From the NCBI GenBank assembly GCA_018065985.1, contig JAGHSF010000055.1, positions 1 to 34,844 on the forward strand: a stretch of DNA of 34,844 nucleotides. The letters run 5' to 3'. Made by a program: the position numbers and the translations under genes. The stretch comes from Candidatus Cryptobacteroides choladohippi. GTDB taxonomy: Bacteria > Bacteroidota > Bacteroidia > Bacteroidales > UBA932. Positions 8,477 to 17,472 of this stretch are shown here, piece by piece; position 1 is the first letter of the stretch, and each line of letters begins with the position of its first letter. Under the pieces are notes generated by a model. That model saw nothing but the letters and a program-made list of their open reading frames with translations, did no database searches and was not told the DNA's origin.

Positions 8477-8513
8477 AAACTCCGACAGATCTTCTGCCGG
8501 AGTTTCTTCTTTC
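8477..8513 (+). terminator. terminator-like hairpin after tRNA-Glu
   Basis: AAACTCCG (8477-8484) pairs with CGGAGTTT (8498-8505), with an inner CAGA/TCTG stem across one A-C mismatch, followed by a T-rich CTTCTTTCTT tract. It ends just before the ATP-grasp ATG at 8516 and therefore occupies that gene's whole leader. Confidence 0.75.
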
Positions 8514-8515
8514 TT

Positions 8516-9442
8516 ATGGCTGACACTTGTGACGTATTGCTTGCAGGGACGATGGGCAACATCGGACCGGATGTGTGTTCTGCACTTGCAGCGCACGACC
8601 TGAAAGTGTCTGTCATGGATTTCCCGCAGAATGTGCATCGTGACGAGTTCGGCTACCGCAGGCTTCTTATGAAGACCGTGGCCGCGTGCCGCCCCCGCAT
8701 GATAATGCCTGTCGGCAATCCGGTGACTCTCTCCAGAATCGCGGCGGAGGCTGCGGCAGGGGAGAGCCCCCGCAATTTCCCTGGCATATGGGACGGGATC
8801 GTCTTCGCCGTGGAGAGCCCCGGGAAGGTGATGCTGCTCGACTCGAAGGTCTACTCCAGCGCCCTCGCCACAAGGCTGGGCATCCGGCAGCCGGCAATAT
8901 ACGCGACTCCCGAAGAGGCTGAAGGCAGGCAGGTCATCTTCAAACGCGATGTGTCCTTTGGCGGCCAGGGGGTGCATCTGCCATGGAACCGCAGGTCGCT
9001 CGACAACCTGATCGCTCACCAGAGCCCCGGCGAGCCCTATCTGATCGAGGACTTCATCAAGGGCGACGACTACAGCGTCGATGTGCTGAGGTTCCCCGGA
9101 TTTGTGCGTACCGGCTGCTACAAGGTGGTTGCGCATCATCCGGCCACCCGTGGTGCCGGGGGAGACCGGGGCTCGATGTGCCCGTCCACCGGGCGCGAGA
9201 TGTGCAGTTTCCCTGAGATCGAGCAGATGGCGCTGCGGATCCTGGACGAACTCGACTACAATGGAGTCTGCGGCATGGACTTCCGCGTCGATGCCGGCGG
9301 AGTCCCTTATTTCCTGGAATGCAATCCCCGCTTCACCGCCGCAGTCGGGTCCCAGGTCGAAGCCGGCTTCGACATCCCGTATCTTCTCTATTCGTGTCTC
9401 AACCAACAGTCCCGCGATTTTTGCGAGTTCAGCCAATATTAA
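8516..9442 (+). CDS. ATP-grasp domain protein
   Basis: 308-aa ATP-grasp enzyme of the carbamoyl-phosphate-synthase-large-chain-like type; such enzymes ligate a carboxylate to an amine or thiol through an acyl phosphate. A pre-ATP-grasp Rossmann region (VLLAGTMGNIGPDVCSAL, residues 8-25) precedes the grasp fold: VIFKRDVSFGGQGV (ATP-binding Lys and Gly loop), YLIEDFIKGDDYSVDV (adenine-contact acidic strand) and the Mg-binding FLECNPRF near residue 270. Substrate unknown. The gene starts 10 nt after the hairpin that follows tRNA-Glu, with no TAnnTTTG box between, so it may depend on read-through from the tRNA promoter. A later start at residue 14 (MGNIG) would cut the Rossmann strand and is less likely. 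Confidence 0.85.
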   Translation: MADTCDVLLAGTMGNIGPDVCSALAAHDLKVSVMDFPQNVHRDEFGYRRLLMKTVAACRPRMIMPVGNPVTLSRIAAEAAAGESPRNFPGIWDGIVFAVESPGKVMLLDSKVYSSALATRLGIRQPAIYATPEEAEGRQVIFKRDVSFGGQGVHLPWNRRSLDNLIAHQSPGEPYLIEDFIKGDDYSVDVLRFPGFVRTGCYKVVAHHPATRGAGGDRGSMCPSTGREMCSFPEIEQMALRILDELDYNGVCGMDFRVDAGGVPYFLECNPRFTAAVGSQVEAGFDIPYLLYSCLNQQSRDFCEFSQY

Positions 9443-9451
9443 GTAACTTTG
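9420..9451 (+). promoter_or_regulatory. promoter of the GH95 gene
   Basis: TTTG (9420-9423), a 20-nt spacer, TAACTTTG (9444-9451). The -33 element lies inside the end of the ATP-grasp gene; the leader to the ATG at 9489 is about 32 nt. Confidence 0.8.
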
Positions 9452-9488
9452 GCGCCCTATGTCATCAGCATAGAAAACAATATCAAAT

Positions 9489-11909
9489 ATGAAACAAACC
9501 TTACATCTCATCTGCATTGGCACCACCTTGCTCGCCGTGTCTTGCCGCCCGTCGGCATATGTTCCCGGCGAACACACAATCTGGTTTGACGAGCCGTGTA
9601 CGGCCGAGCGTACCGTATGGGTCCAGACCGAGGATCCGGATTACGACGGCAACGTTACAGAGAGCTTCTCGCTGAGTTTCAACCAGGAATGGGAGCAAAG
9701 GTCTCTGCCTGTCGGAAACGGCGACCTTGGCGCCAACGTCATGGGCTCTGTGGCCACTGAACGCCTTACCCTGAACGAGAAAAGCCTCTGGACCGGAGGC
9801 CCCGGAGTCAAGATGGGCCCCGAGTACTACTGGAACATGAACAAGGAGAGCTACAAGCTCATTCCCGAGGTGCGTAAAGCCCTTGCGAAGGGAGATGTCA
9901 GGCGTGCCGACGAGCTGCTGGAGCAGAACTTCAACGGATATCCCGACGAAGAGGGCAACTCCCGCCTGGGCACCTACACCACCCTTGGAGAGCTGCTTGT
10001 CGACACCGGACTCGACGAGAGTGCCGTGAAATCGTATGTCCGCAGGCTCGACATCGACAACTCCATTGCCACCGTCTCATTCGACTGCGGCAGGAACAGC
10101 TACACCCGCAGCTATTTCGCTTCCTATCCCGCAAACCTCATTGTGGCGCGCTTCACTTCCAGTGCAGCACAGGATCTTCAGATCAGGTATGCGCACAGCG
10201 AACTCGCCCACGGAAGCACATGTGCTGACGGCGCCGACGGCCTTGTGTTCGACGGCAGCCTTGACGAGAACGGAGAGGAGTTCACGGTACGTATAAAGGT
10301 GCGCGCGCCCAAGGGAAAAGTCCAGGTGGATGATGACGTCATAAAAGTCAGCGGATCCAAGGATGTGACCATACTGCTCACCGCCGACACTGACTACAAG
10401 ATCAATTTCAATCCGGCAAGGGATGACGCCAAAGCCTATGTGGGAGTCGATCCCAAGGCCACCACATGCGAATGGATATCCAATCCGAAGAGCTGGGAAG
10501 AGCTTTTCGCCGAGCACAACGCCGATTACAAGTCTTTGTATGACAGGGTGAAGCTCGACATAGCCGGTCCGGTCAACGACATCCCCACTGACGACAGGCT
10601 TCGTGCATACCGCAAGGGAACTGACGACAAGGGGCTTGAGGAACTGTACTTCCAGTACGGAAGGTACCTTCTCATCTCCAGCTCGCGTCCCGGCAACCTC
10701 CCTGCCAACCTGCAGGGCGTATGGCTCCAGACCACCGACGCTCCCTGGTCGTCAGACTACCACAACAACATCAATATCCAGATGAACTACTGGCCCGCTC
10801 TTCAGGACAACCTTGCCGAGTGCGCCGGCCCTCTTGTGGACTATATCAAGATGATTGCCGCTCCCGGCAGGGACGTGGCACGCAAATACTGGAACGCACG
10901 CGGCTGGGCGGCATCCATCTCCGCCAACATCTACGGTCTTGCCGGCCCTCTGTCCGGAACCAGCGTGCACTGGAACTACAATCCCGCTGCCGCACCCTGG
11001 CTTGCGACCCACCTCTGGGACATATATGACTATACCCGCGACATCGACTACCTCAGGGAAACAGCCTACCCGCTTATCAAGGAATGCGCAGAGTTCTGCG
11101 AGGACTACCTCTGGCGCAGCCCGGAAGGGTATCTGATGGCCAATCCTTCCTCTTCAGCGGAGCACGGCCATGCTGACGAAGGAGCCACCTGCGTTCACGC
11201 AATCTTCAGGGAAATACTCCTCGATGCCTCCCTTGCCGCACGCGAACTCGGTGTGGACGAGGCCGAAGCACAGAAGTGGGACCAGATTTACGCAGATATC
11301 TATCCTTACAAGATCGGCCGTTACGGCCAGCTGCTCGAATGGAGCAAGGATATAGATGATCCTGAGGACCACCATCGTCATGTCAACCATCTCTACTCCC
11401 TTCATCCGGGCAGGTCTATCTCTCCGCTCTCGACTCCGGAGCTTGCCGAGGCATGCAAGGTGGTGCTCAATCACCGCGGAGACGAATCCACCGGCTGGTC
11501 GATGGGCTGGAAACTCAACCAGTGGGCAAGACTTATGGATGGCAACAGGGCATACACCCTCTATCAGACCCTTCTCAAGAAGGGAACGGCAGACAATCTC
11601 TGGGATATCCATCCGCCTTTCCAGATCGACGGCAACTTCGGCGGCACTGCAGGCATCACCGAGATGCTCCTTCAGAGCCATGACGGCTGCATCAACCTTC
11701 TGCCCGCTCTCCCGGATGCATGGCCGGAAGGCAGCGTCAAGGGTCTCAAGGCGAGAGGAAACTTCACCGTCGACATCTACTGGGCTGGAGGCAAGCTTAC
11801 AAAGGCCGTGATCACAAGCAACAGCGGCCTGCCCTGCAAGGTGCGTTGCGGAGAGACAGTCCGCGACCTTCAGATTGCCGCGGGAGAGACCGTGGAATTC
11901 AGACTCTAA
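9489..11909 (+). CDS. GH95 alpha-L-fucosidase lipoprotein
   Basis: 806-aa exported glycosidase; family GH95 mostly holds inverting alpha-1,2-L-fucosidases (also some alpha-L-galactosidases) acting on host or plant glycans. A lipoprotein signal (lipobox LAVSC, Cys 19) is followed by the N-terminal beta domain ([28 protein letters not shown]) and the (alpha/alpha)6 barrel. The catalytic set is intact by comparison with the Bifidobacterium enzyme: Asn427 and Asn429 in [12 protein letters not shown], general acid Glu558 in NPSSSAEHG, and Asp714 in QIDGNFGG. Transcribed alone from a strong promoter. The stop codon overlaps the stop of the convergent Ntn hydrolase gene. Surface or periplasmic location follows from the lipobox. 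Confidence 0.95.
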   Translation: MKQTLHLICIGTTLLAVSCRPSAYVPGEHTIWFDEPCTAERTVWVQTEDPDYDGNVTESFSLSFNQEWEQRSLPVGNGDLGANVMGSVATERLTLNEKSLWTGGPGVKMGPEYYWNMNKESYKLIPEVRKALAKGDVRRADELLEQNFNGYPDEEGNSRLGTYTTLGELLVDTGLDESAVKSYVRRLDIDNSIATVSFDCGRNSYTRSYFASYPANLIVARFTSSAAQDLQIRYAHSELAHGSTCADGADGLVFDGSLDENGEEFTVRIKVRAPKGKVQVDDDVIKVSGSKDVTILLTADTDYKINFNPARDDAKAYVGVDPKATTCEWISNPKSWEELFAEHNADYKSLYDRVKLDIAGPVNDIPTDDRLRAYRKGTDDKGLEELYFQYGRYLLISSSRPGNLPANLQGVWLQTTDAPWSSDYHNNINIQMNYWPALQDNLAECAGPLVDYIKMIAAPGRDVARKYWNARGWAASISANIYGLAGPLSGTSVHWNYNPAAAPWLATHLWDIYDYTRDIDYLRETAYPLIKECAEFCEDYLWRSPEGYLMANPSSSAEHGHADEGATCVHAIFREILLDASLAARELGVDEAEAQKWDQIYADIYPYKIGRYGQLLEWSKDIDDPEDHHRHVNHLYSLHPGRSISPLSTPELAEACKVVLNHRGDESTGWSMGWKLNQWARLMDGNRAYTLYQTLLKKGTADNLWDIHPPFQIDGNFGGTAGITEMLLQSHDGCINLLPALPDAWPEGSVKGLKARGNFTVDIYWAGGKLTKAVITSNSGLPCKVRCGETVRDLQIAAGETVEFRL

Positions 11910-13039
11910 AGACTGAAATTGACCGTTTTATCGTAGTCGGCCCAGCTGCGCAGGCGCAGTGTCAGGGCCGACTGGTCGTATACATTGCTGAACTGCGTGT
12001 CCTCCACCATTCCATTGTCCCAGACGAGGTCTTTCCAATGGACAAGCGAGAGGCATTCCTGAGCCTGGTCGGCGGTGACGGTGCCGTTTTTCTCCGAAAG
12101 ATACGCATCGGCAGTCTCGTAGCGCCACCAGCTCTTGCTGTGGGGATTGCCCACCACTTCGTCAGGCTCTGTGGTGTAGTACCTGGGGTCGAGAAGATGG
12201 TTTGTCACCAGCATGTAGTTCTTGTCCTCAGGCTTGCGGACTATCATGGTCTTCCATCCGTCAAAGAGGTCGAACTCCACTACGGCGCAGGCTCCCGATG
12301 CATCCGCGAGCATGTAGTGGTAACCGCTTCCGGCAGCCAGGTCATGCCTGATGTCGAAGGAGTTTACAAGCTCGAGCGCCTCCTCGACGCTTGCGCAGCG
12401 GTCGAGAATGAGCCTCATGATGATGGTTGTGCCTACCACGGGCTTTCCGGTGTTCTGCTGCGAGGGCTGCTTGGGAAGGGCCATTATCGATACGCACATG
12501 CCCTTCTCGTTCATGCCGTCAACCGGCGCATATACTGATGCAAGGGCAGAGAGCTTTCTCGCGAACGAATCGGGCAGCTTGTCGAGCCCGTATCCGAGGT
12601 GTGAGAGGTCGGTCAGGGCAATCGATGCATAACCGTTCTTCGGCCTTGAGACGGTTACAAGCGAAGGGTTCTTGAAGAAGTCGTAGTTCCTGCCGAAGAG
12701 ATAGCCGTCGCCATCGGCATTCCTTGCCTGGAAGCTGGTGCATGCAAATCCGGTGGTATCCGCCTTCTCCGATTTCGTCAGGGATATGGGGAGACCCCTG
12801 ACTATCTTTGAGACAACGTAGTCGAGCAGCGCGGAGTTGGAGTCGATGCCGTGCGCTATCACGTCGTCGAGGTCATAAGCTGCCTTGTACTCCATCCTGT
12901 ACAGATACTTGTTGCCGCCCACCTGCTCGAGCGAGCCTATGGTCTTGATTTCAGGAGCCCACACAATAAATACGGCGGCTGCTGCCAGAACGATGATGCC
13001 TGCAATTGCCGATGCAAGGATTTTCAGGAACTTTTTCAT
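11906..13039 (-). CDS. membrane-anchored Ntn hydrolase (linear amide C-N hydrolase, choloylglycine hydrolase-like)
   Basis: 377-aa N-terminal-nucleophile hydrolase of the choloylglycine hydrolase / acid-ceramidase-like superfamily, which cleaves non-peptide amide bonds such as N-acyl amino acids, bile salts or penicillins. An uncleaved N-terminal membrane anchor (residues 5-27) places the domain in the periplasm. The nucleophile is probably Cys100 in [11 protein letters not shown], followed by FGRNYDF. In most Ntn enzymes the Cys must be exposed by processing, so cleavage before Cys100 is expected. Later landmarks: [31 protein letters not shown] and [15 protein letters not shown]. It follows the FAD oxidoreductase by 12 nt as the last gene of that operon. 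Substrate unknown. Confidence 0.87.
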   Translation of the reverse strand: MKKFLKILASAIAGIIVLAAAAVFIVWAPEIKTIGSLEQVGGNKYLYRMEYKAAYDLDDVIAHGIDSNSALLDYVVSKIVRGLPISLTKSEKADTTGFACTSFQARNADGDGYLFGRNYDFFKNPSLVTVSRPKNGYASIALTDLSHLGYGLDKLPDSFARKLSALASVYAPVDGMNEKGMCVSIMALPKQPSQQNTGKPVVGTTIIMRLILDRCASVEEALELVNSFDIRHDLAAGSGYHYMLADASGACAVVEFDLFDGWKTMIVRKPEDKNYMLVTNHLLDPRYYTTEPDEVVGNPHSKSWWRYETADAYLSEKNGTVTADQAQECLSLVHWKDLVWDNGMVEDTQFSNVYDQSALTLRLRSWADYDKTVNFSL

Positions 13040-13051
13040 ATCGTGAAATGA

Positions 13052-14944
13052 TTAATATACGTTTGTGTTTTCGAAGGCGCGATCCGGCAGATGGTCCAGA
13101 TAGCCGCCTTCGTTGAAGTGCTGGTTGTCCGGCAGCTCGATGTCGGTGCGTGCCGCGCCCTGTGTCATAAGTGCCTTTAGTTCAGGCAGATATCTCTGAT
13201 ATACGTCGCGAGGCAGCGCGCTGTGACCCTTGCAGATGCTGGCGGCCATGCCCACGACCTCTCCCATCATGCCGATGGTGCGCATCAGGCGTGTCGATCC
13301 GAGGGTGACGTGCGTCACGCTGATGTTGCGCCCGGCCATGAAGAGGTTGTTCACATTGCGTGAATACAGCACGCGGTAGGGGACTGCATAGGGGTAGATG
13401 AGGTTGTCCCTGGTTGCCGCGATGAATTCGTTGCCGGGGAAATGCCTTGAGTTTTCAGGGTCAGGGAAGTGCAGGTCGAAGTGCCATGTGGTGGTGAACG
13501 ACGCGTCCTCGTGGAACACGTGCTTGTCGACGTCGTCCTGCTTCAGGACATAGTCGCCGATCAGGCGGCGTGACTCCCGCTTTCCGGCGGTGTATGCCAC
13601 CCATCCCAGTTCGCGGGAGGCGTATTCGGCCTTGCCGCTGTAGTTGTTCTTGAGGAAGCTCCAGTTGGAGTATATCACCAGCAGGCCATAGTCGCGTATG
13701 CGCTCTGCTTCCCATATCTGGTCACGGTCCATGCCGGTCTCCCAGGTCCATTCGCCCATTGTGACAGCACGGCAGTTCTCTTCGTCGAACTTCACGCCAT
13801 AGCTGAACTCGGGGAACGATGACTTTCCGCCCTCGACTGAATACCACTGCACGGAAGCGCCCATGGTGCGCCTGTCGCCGTGCTCGGGGGCAAGGCTTTC
13901 GCCATATTCGTCGCGTCCCTCGCGTCCCATCATCCAGTCTGCGCCGGCCATGAAGCCGAGATTGCCGTCGCCCGTGCAGTCGCTGAAGAGAGGGGCGCTC
14001 AGAGTCATCTCCCGGCCGCTTTCCACATTGCGCACGACTACCGATCCGATGAGGCCGCCCTCTTTCATGTTTACCTTTACAGCCCTCCAGCCGGGGAAGT
14101 AGTCAAGCCCTTCCTGACTCTCGATGAAGGCTGTCTTCTTTTCGTCTTCATAGTTCGATGCGGGCTGCGCGTTCCCGAATCTGCTGTGCCCGAATTCGCG
14201 CTGCATGCGCCCCAGAGCCTTGTACGGCGGCATTTCGATGTACCCGCCGAGATGCACCCTGACCTCGGAACTGTTATTCCCTCCCGGAATGAGACGGTCG
14301 CTGACAAGTGCAACCCTGCAGCCGAAGCGTGCTGCTGATACGGCAGCGCACATGCCCCCGATTCCGGCCCCGACGACCACGAGGTCGTAAGTGCCGCCGT
14401 TGGCAGGCTCAGGCGATATTGCCCCTGTCTTCCGGCGGAACTCCTCCAATCCGGCCATGTCTGCGGGCGGGATATCGTCTTCTTCGCATGTAAGGTAGAT
14501 GGCGTCGCATCTCCCGTCGAAGCCCTTGAGGTCAGACAGCGCAAGCGTTGCGGGCCCCGCCTTGAGCTTCACGTCTCCGGCGCTCTGCCACATCCAGCGG
14601 TCGCCCCTGGTTCCCAGCACAGGCTTGAGCGTCCTGCCGGCTATCCTGATCCTGAATGCGCCCGGGCCTTCTTCAGAAGTCCAGGGCGATACCCAGTTGA
14701 AGGTCCTTGCGTACACATGGTACGTTCCGGCCGCAGGGATCTCGATTTCGGTGGTGGCGTCGGCCACAGGCTTGCCGCATCCGTGGGCTATGAGGTAGGG
14801 GGATCCCATGAGGTCGGTGAACTGCTGGTCAAGAGACCAGCCGCCCTTGTTGGAGAAACTCTCGGTCTCTACAAAGATTCCCTCCGCCTTTGCGGCCGTG
14901 CATGCCAGGATGCAGAGCACGGATATGACAAGTGCCTTTTTCAT
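13052..14944 (-). CDS. exported FAD-dependent oxidoreductase with N-terminal beta-sandwich domain
   Basis: 630-aa secreted flavoprotein of the FAD_oxidored type common in Bacteroidota polysaccharide-use regions. Signal peptide MKKALVISVLCILACTAAKA; residues 21-150 look like a carbohydrate-binding-like beta-sandwich (AAGTYHVYARTFNWVSPW); then the Rossmann FAD motif VVVGAGIGGMCAA (190-201), PGGNNSSEVRVHLGG, SDCTGDGNLGFMAGAD and a C-terminal FMAGRNISVTHVTLGSTR. The product after Sec export would need FAD incorporation outside the cytoplasm, a known puzzle for this group. Its ATG shares one base with the PriA-like stop codon (TGATG), so translation is coupled. Reaction unknown; oxidation of a sugar or glycan is plausible. 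Confidence 0.85.
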   Translation of the reverse strand: MKKALVISVLCILACTAAKAEGIFVETESFSNKGGWSLDQQFTDLMGSPYLIAHGCGKPVADATTEIEIPAAGTYHVYARTFNWVSPWTSEEGPGAFRIRIAGRTLKPVLGTRGDRWMWQSAGDVKLKAGPATLALSDLKGFDGRCDAIYLTCEEDDIPPADMAGLEEFRRKTGAISPEPANGGTYDLVVVGAGIGGMCAAVSAARFGCRVALVSDRLIPGGNNSSEVRVHLGGYIEMPPYKALGRMQREFGHSRFGNAQPASNYEDEKKTAFIESQEGLDYFPGWRAVKVNMKEGGLIGSVVVRNVESGREMTLSAPLFSDCTGDGNLGFMAGADWMMGREGRDEYGESLAPEHGDRRTMGASVQWYSVEGGKSSFPEFSYGVKFDEENCRAVTMGEWTWETGMDRDQIWEAERIRDYGLLVIYSNWSFLKNNYSGKAEYASRELGWVAYTAGKRESRRLIGDYVLKQDDVDKHVFHEDASFTTTWHFDLHFPDPENSRHFPGNEFIAATRDNLIYPYAVPYRVLYSRNVNNLFMAGRNISVTHVTLGSTRLMRTIGMMGEVVGMAASICKGHSALPRDVYQRYLPELKALMTQGAARTDIELPDNQHFNEGGYLDHLPDRAFENTNVY

Positions 14945-16710
14945 CAGTCTTTGGGGTCTACGTCGATTATGATATGTCCTGCGTATCTGTATGCGTCTTC
15001 AATCCTTTGCACAGCCGCTGCGAGCTCGCGCTTCTCTTCCTGCAGCTGCCTGCCGCGGGCAAGGTTCCACCTGATGCGGCCGTCCATGACTGCGGCCCCC
15101 GGCACTGCTCCCGCCAGCAGACGCATCATCATCTGCCGGCGCTGGGGCTCTCTGTCGTTGAATAGCAGGTCGACCGCCCTGGAGTAGGGCGGGAGATTGA
15201 AGTCCCTGCGCTCTTTGAGAAGGTCCTGCATGCTCCTGGAACTGCAGAAGCGCTCGGACACGGCCGTCTGTATGATGACTCTCGGGCTGAAGTTCTGCAG
15301 CATGGCAACCAGCTGGACGGCCCTCTCGTCGGAGCGGAAGTCGTCTTTGTCGAGAAATGCATCTGCTTGAAGCACAGCAAGAAGCGCTATGTCAGAGGGT
15401 GCGTCGCGCTTGAGTTCCGGCAGGCTCATGATCTGCACTTCCTCTGCCCCCGGTATGGAGTTGCACAGGGCCCTGATCTCTTCAGCCTGTTCCCAGCCGC
15501 GTATGAACACGACCTTCCCTCCGGTCTCGGAAACGGCGGAGAGCAGTTTGCGGGACAGTGCCCCGAGCATGCCGTTCTTGCGCCGCTCCTTTGTTATGTC
15601 GATTATCTCCAGCTCTTCGCTGCACGTGCCCGCGGGCCCGGCGTCCTGACGCAGGAACTTGCCGCTGAGGACATTCAGCTCGGTCTCGAGCGAGGGCGCC
15701 TTGCTGCCGAGGACGACCTGTGCGGAATGTATGCCGCCAAGCGTCAGCGCAGCGTCGCGTCCGTTGTATCTGGGTGCCGGCTCGGTCTGCTTGTATGACT
15801 GGTCCTGCTCCTCGTCGATAATGATAAGCTGCAGATTGCTGAACGGCAGGAAGATGCAGCTTCTGCTGCCTAGGACTGCCACCGGACCCCCTTCTCGCAG
15901 GGTGTCCGCCACCTTGCGCCTTTGCGCCGCGGTGCAGTCAGAGTGGCATATCATGACGGGGATGCCTGGGTCCAGCCTGTTTTCCAGAGCACTGCACAGG
16001 GCCTTTTCCGGAGTGAGGACCAGAGCCTGGCCGCCGCGTGCGAGAGTTTCCTTCAGCAGGCGGGAGTATTCCGCCGCCCTTGACGCCATGTCTCCCTGAA
16101 GCAGCACCGGCTTGCCTGGGACGGGTTTTGCGCCGGGAGTGGCCGTCAGCGGGGATGCTGGTGCCGCTTCCTCGCTGCTCAGACTGTCCACAGCCGCCCT
16201 TGCGGCCTGCAGTTCGGCAAGAATCTTCTTCCGACCTTCCTCGAATCCGGCCCTGGCCTTCGTGCCTTCCTTGCTTGCGGCAATTGCCGCTTCCTTCGCC
16301 AGGAGCCTGATTTCCAGCCTTTTGACCCTGGCCTGCAGAACCTCGAGTTTTTTTGCCCGGCTGGCCTCCTTCCTGATTCCGGCTGCCACCACCACTTCCT
16401 CGGAGCGCAGCTTGGTGGAAGGATATGCGGCTTTGTAAACCTCTCCTATCGTGCAGAGGTAGTAGCCGGCCATGAATTCCCACAGTTTGAGTTCGGTTTC
16501 ACTTATCTGCGGCAGCCTGTCTTCGACCGACAGGATGTCCAGGATCTTCGACGTGTCGAAGTCCGGCCGGACATCGGTCCGGCTGACCACGCCCACGTAT
16601 TCCTTGCGGGCGAATCTGACGCGGACCCTCTGGCCACGAATGATTTGGGCGTCGGCCCTGTAGGTCGGCGCCCAAGTTAACTTGATAGGAAGTATTACCT
16701 CGATGAACAC
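14944..16710 (-). CDS. priA: PriA-like primosomal protein lacking helicase motifs (pseudohelicase)
   Basis: 588 aa, against about 730-830 in typical PriA. The N-terminal 3'-DNA-binding domain is recognisable (VILPIKLTWAPTYRAD, GQRVRVRF...YVGVVSR), as are remnants of the helicase lobes: LIIIDEEQDQSYKQ (296-308; DEEH became DEEQ), APRYNGRDAAL, LGSKAPSLE (normally LGSATPS), DKDDFRSDERAVQL and the C-terminal FNLPPYSRAVDLLF. Missing: the Walker A lysine loop (VLLQGDMASRAAEY at 202-215 instead of GVTGSGKT), all zinc-binding CxxC pairs, the GTQM(I)xKG motif and the GRAGR motif. Residues 112-185 are a Lys/Ala/Glu-rich probable coiled coil. It starts with GTG, sharing a base with the OmpA stop (TAGTG). 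ATPase activity is very unlikely; a DNA-binding replication-restart role is inferred. Confidence 0.85.
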   Translation of the reverse strand: MFIEVILPIKLTWAPTYRADAQIIRGQRVRVRFARKEYVGVVSRTDVRPDFDTSKILDILSVEDRLPQISETELKLWEFMAGYYLCTIGEVYKAAYPSTKLRSEEVVVAAGIRKEASRAKKLEVLQARVKRLEIRLLAKEAAIAASKEGTKARAGFEEGRKKILAELQAARAAVDSLSSEEAAPASPLTATPGAKPVPGKPVLLQGDMASRAAEYSRLLKETLARGGQALVLTPEKALCSALENRLDPGIPVMICHSDCTAAQRRKVADTLREGGPVAVLGSRSCIFLPFSNLQLIIIDEEQDQSYKQTEPAPRYNGRDAALTLGGIHSAQVVLGSKAPSLETELNVLSGKFLRQDAGPAGTCSEELEIIDITKERRKNGMLGALSRKLLSAVSETGGKVVFIRGWEQAEEIRALCNSIPGAEEVQIMSLPELKRDAPSDIALLAVLQADAFLDKDDFRSDERAVQLVAMLQNFSPRVIIQTAVSERFCSSRSMQDLLKERRDFNLPPYSRAVDLLFNDREPQRRQMMMRLLAGAVPGAAVMDGRIRWNLARGRQLQEEKRELAAAVQRIEDAYRYAGHIIIDVDPKD

Positions 16711-17393
16711 TATTTGAGCTTGCCTTCTTCAGCAGCCTTTACCATGTCAGCATTTGCTGAGATGTAAACCTCCACGCGACGGTTCTGTGCGCGTCCTTCT
16801 GCTGTGTCGTTGGTTGCAACAGGCTCGTTGAATGACTTGCCTTCAGAAACGATGCGGCCCTTGTCGATACCGTTGGCCATGAGCTGGGCGGTAACTGCAT
16901 CGGCACGCTGCTTTGAGATCTTCTCGTTGACGGCTGCGGTGCCGGTGTTGTCGGTGTGGCCGTAAACGGTGATCTGAGTGTCAGGCAGGTCGCTCATCTG
17001 CTGTGCGAATGTCTTGAGCTCGGACTTTGCCGATGCGCTGAGGTTCGACTTGTTGGTGTCGAAGAGGATACCGTTGTCGAAGGTGACCTTGATGGCCTCG
17101 AGTCCGTTTGCATCGGTAACGGTCTCTACTGATGCGTCGAGAGCCTCCTCGAGTTCCTTTGCCTTGCGGTCCATCACGTCGCCGATCACAGCGCCTGTGC
17201 CTGCACCTACTGCTGTTCCGATGGCTGCACCGATTGCAGCACCCTTCTGGCCTCCGAAGATGGCACCTACGCCTGCACCGAGTGCTGCGCCAGCGCCGGT
17301 TCCGATGAGGGCGCCCTTGCCGAGGTTTGACATGTTACCGCAGCTTGTGAAGATCACAAGACCGCAAAGAGCAAGTGTTAAAAATCTTTTCAT
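16710..17393 (-). CDS. OmpA-family lipoprotein with glycine-zipper segment
   Basis: 227-aa outer-membrane-associated lipoprotein. Lipobox FTSC (Cys18); residues 24-76 are glycine-zipper repeats (GTGAGAALGAGVGAIFGG and similar), then a short acidic helix, then a peptidoglycan-binding OmpA C-terminal domain at about 95-215 with FDTNKSNLSASAKSEL, VYGHTDNTG, ISKQRADAV and the NRRVEVYI signature. The layout resembles YiaD-type proteins. First gene of a four-gene minus-strand run; its TAG stop overlaps the GTG start of the PriA-like gene. A TAAATTTG promoter box precedes it. Confidence 0.94.
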   Translation of the reverse strand: MKRFLTLALCGLVIFTSCGNMSNLGKGALIGTGAGAALGAGVGAIFGGQKGAAIGAAIGTAVGAGTGAVIGDVMDRKAKELEEALDASVETVTDANGLEAIKVTFDNGILFDTNKSNLSASAKSELKTFAQQMSDLPDTQITVYGHTDNTGTAAVNEKISKQRADAVTAQLMANGIDKGRIVSEGKSFNEPVATNDTAEGRAQNRRVEVYISANADMVKAAEEGKLK

Positions 17394-17418
17394 ACGTTTT
17401 GTCTTGTTATTTGATATA

Positions 17419-17426
17419 CAAATTTA
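17419..17426 (-). promoter_or_regulatory. -7 box of the OmpA > PriA-like > FAD oxidoreductase > Ntn hydrolase run
   Basis: Minus-strand TAAATTTG, a perfect TAnnTTTG match, 25 nt before the ATG at 17393. It is the only such box seen upstream of the run, though the long genes were not searched exhaustively. Confidence 0.6.
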
Positions 17427-17448
17427 AGAAAAATTGGATAAAGATGAT

Positions 17449-17456
17449 TATTTTTG
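17449..17456 (+). promoter_or_regulatory. -7 box of the C_GCAxxG_C_C gene
   Basis: TATTTTTG, matching TAnnTTTG, 16 nt before the ATG at 17473; divergent from the OmpA promoter. Confidence 0.5.
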
Positions 17457-17472
17457 AAAAAAGCTTTACAAT

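Noticed and set aside
8402..8513. Glutamyl-tRNA-dependent peptide biosynthesis pair (tRNA-Glu plus ATP-grasp)
   Set aside because: Adjacency alone does not support it: the tRNA looks like an ordinary decoding tRNA and no peptide-synthase partner is nearby.
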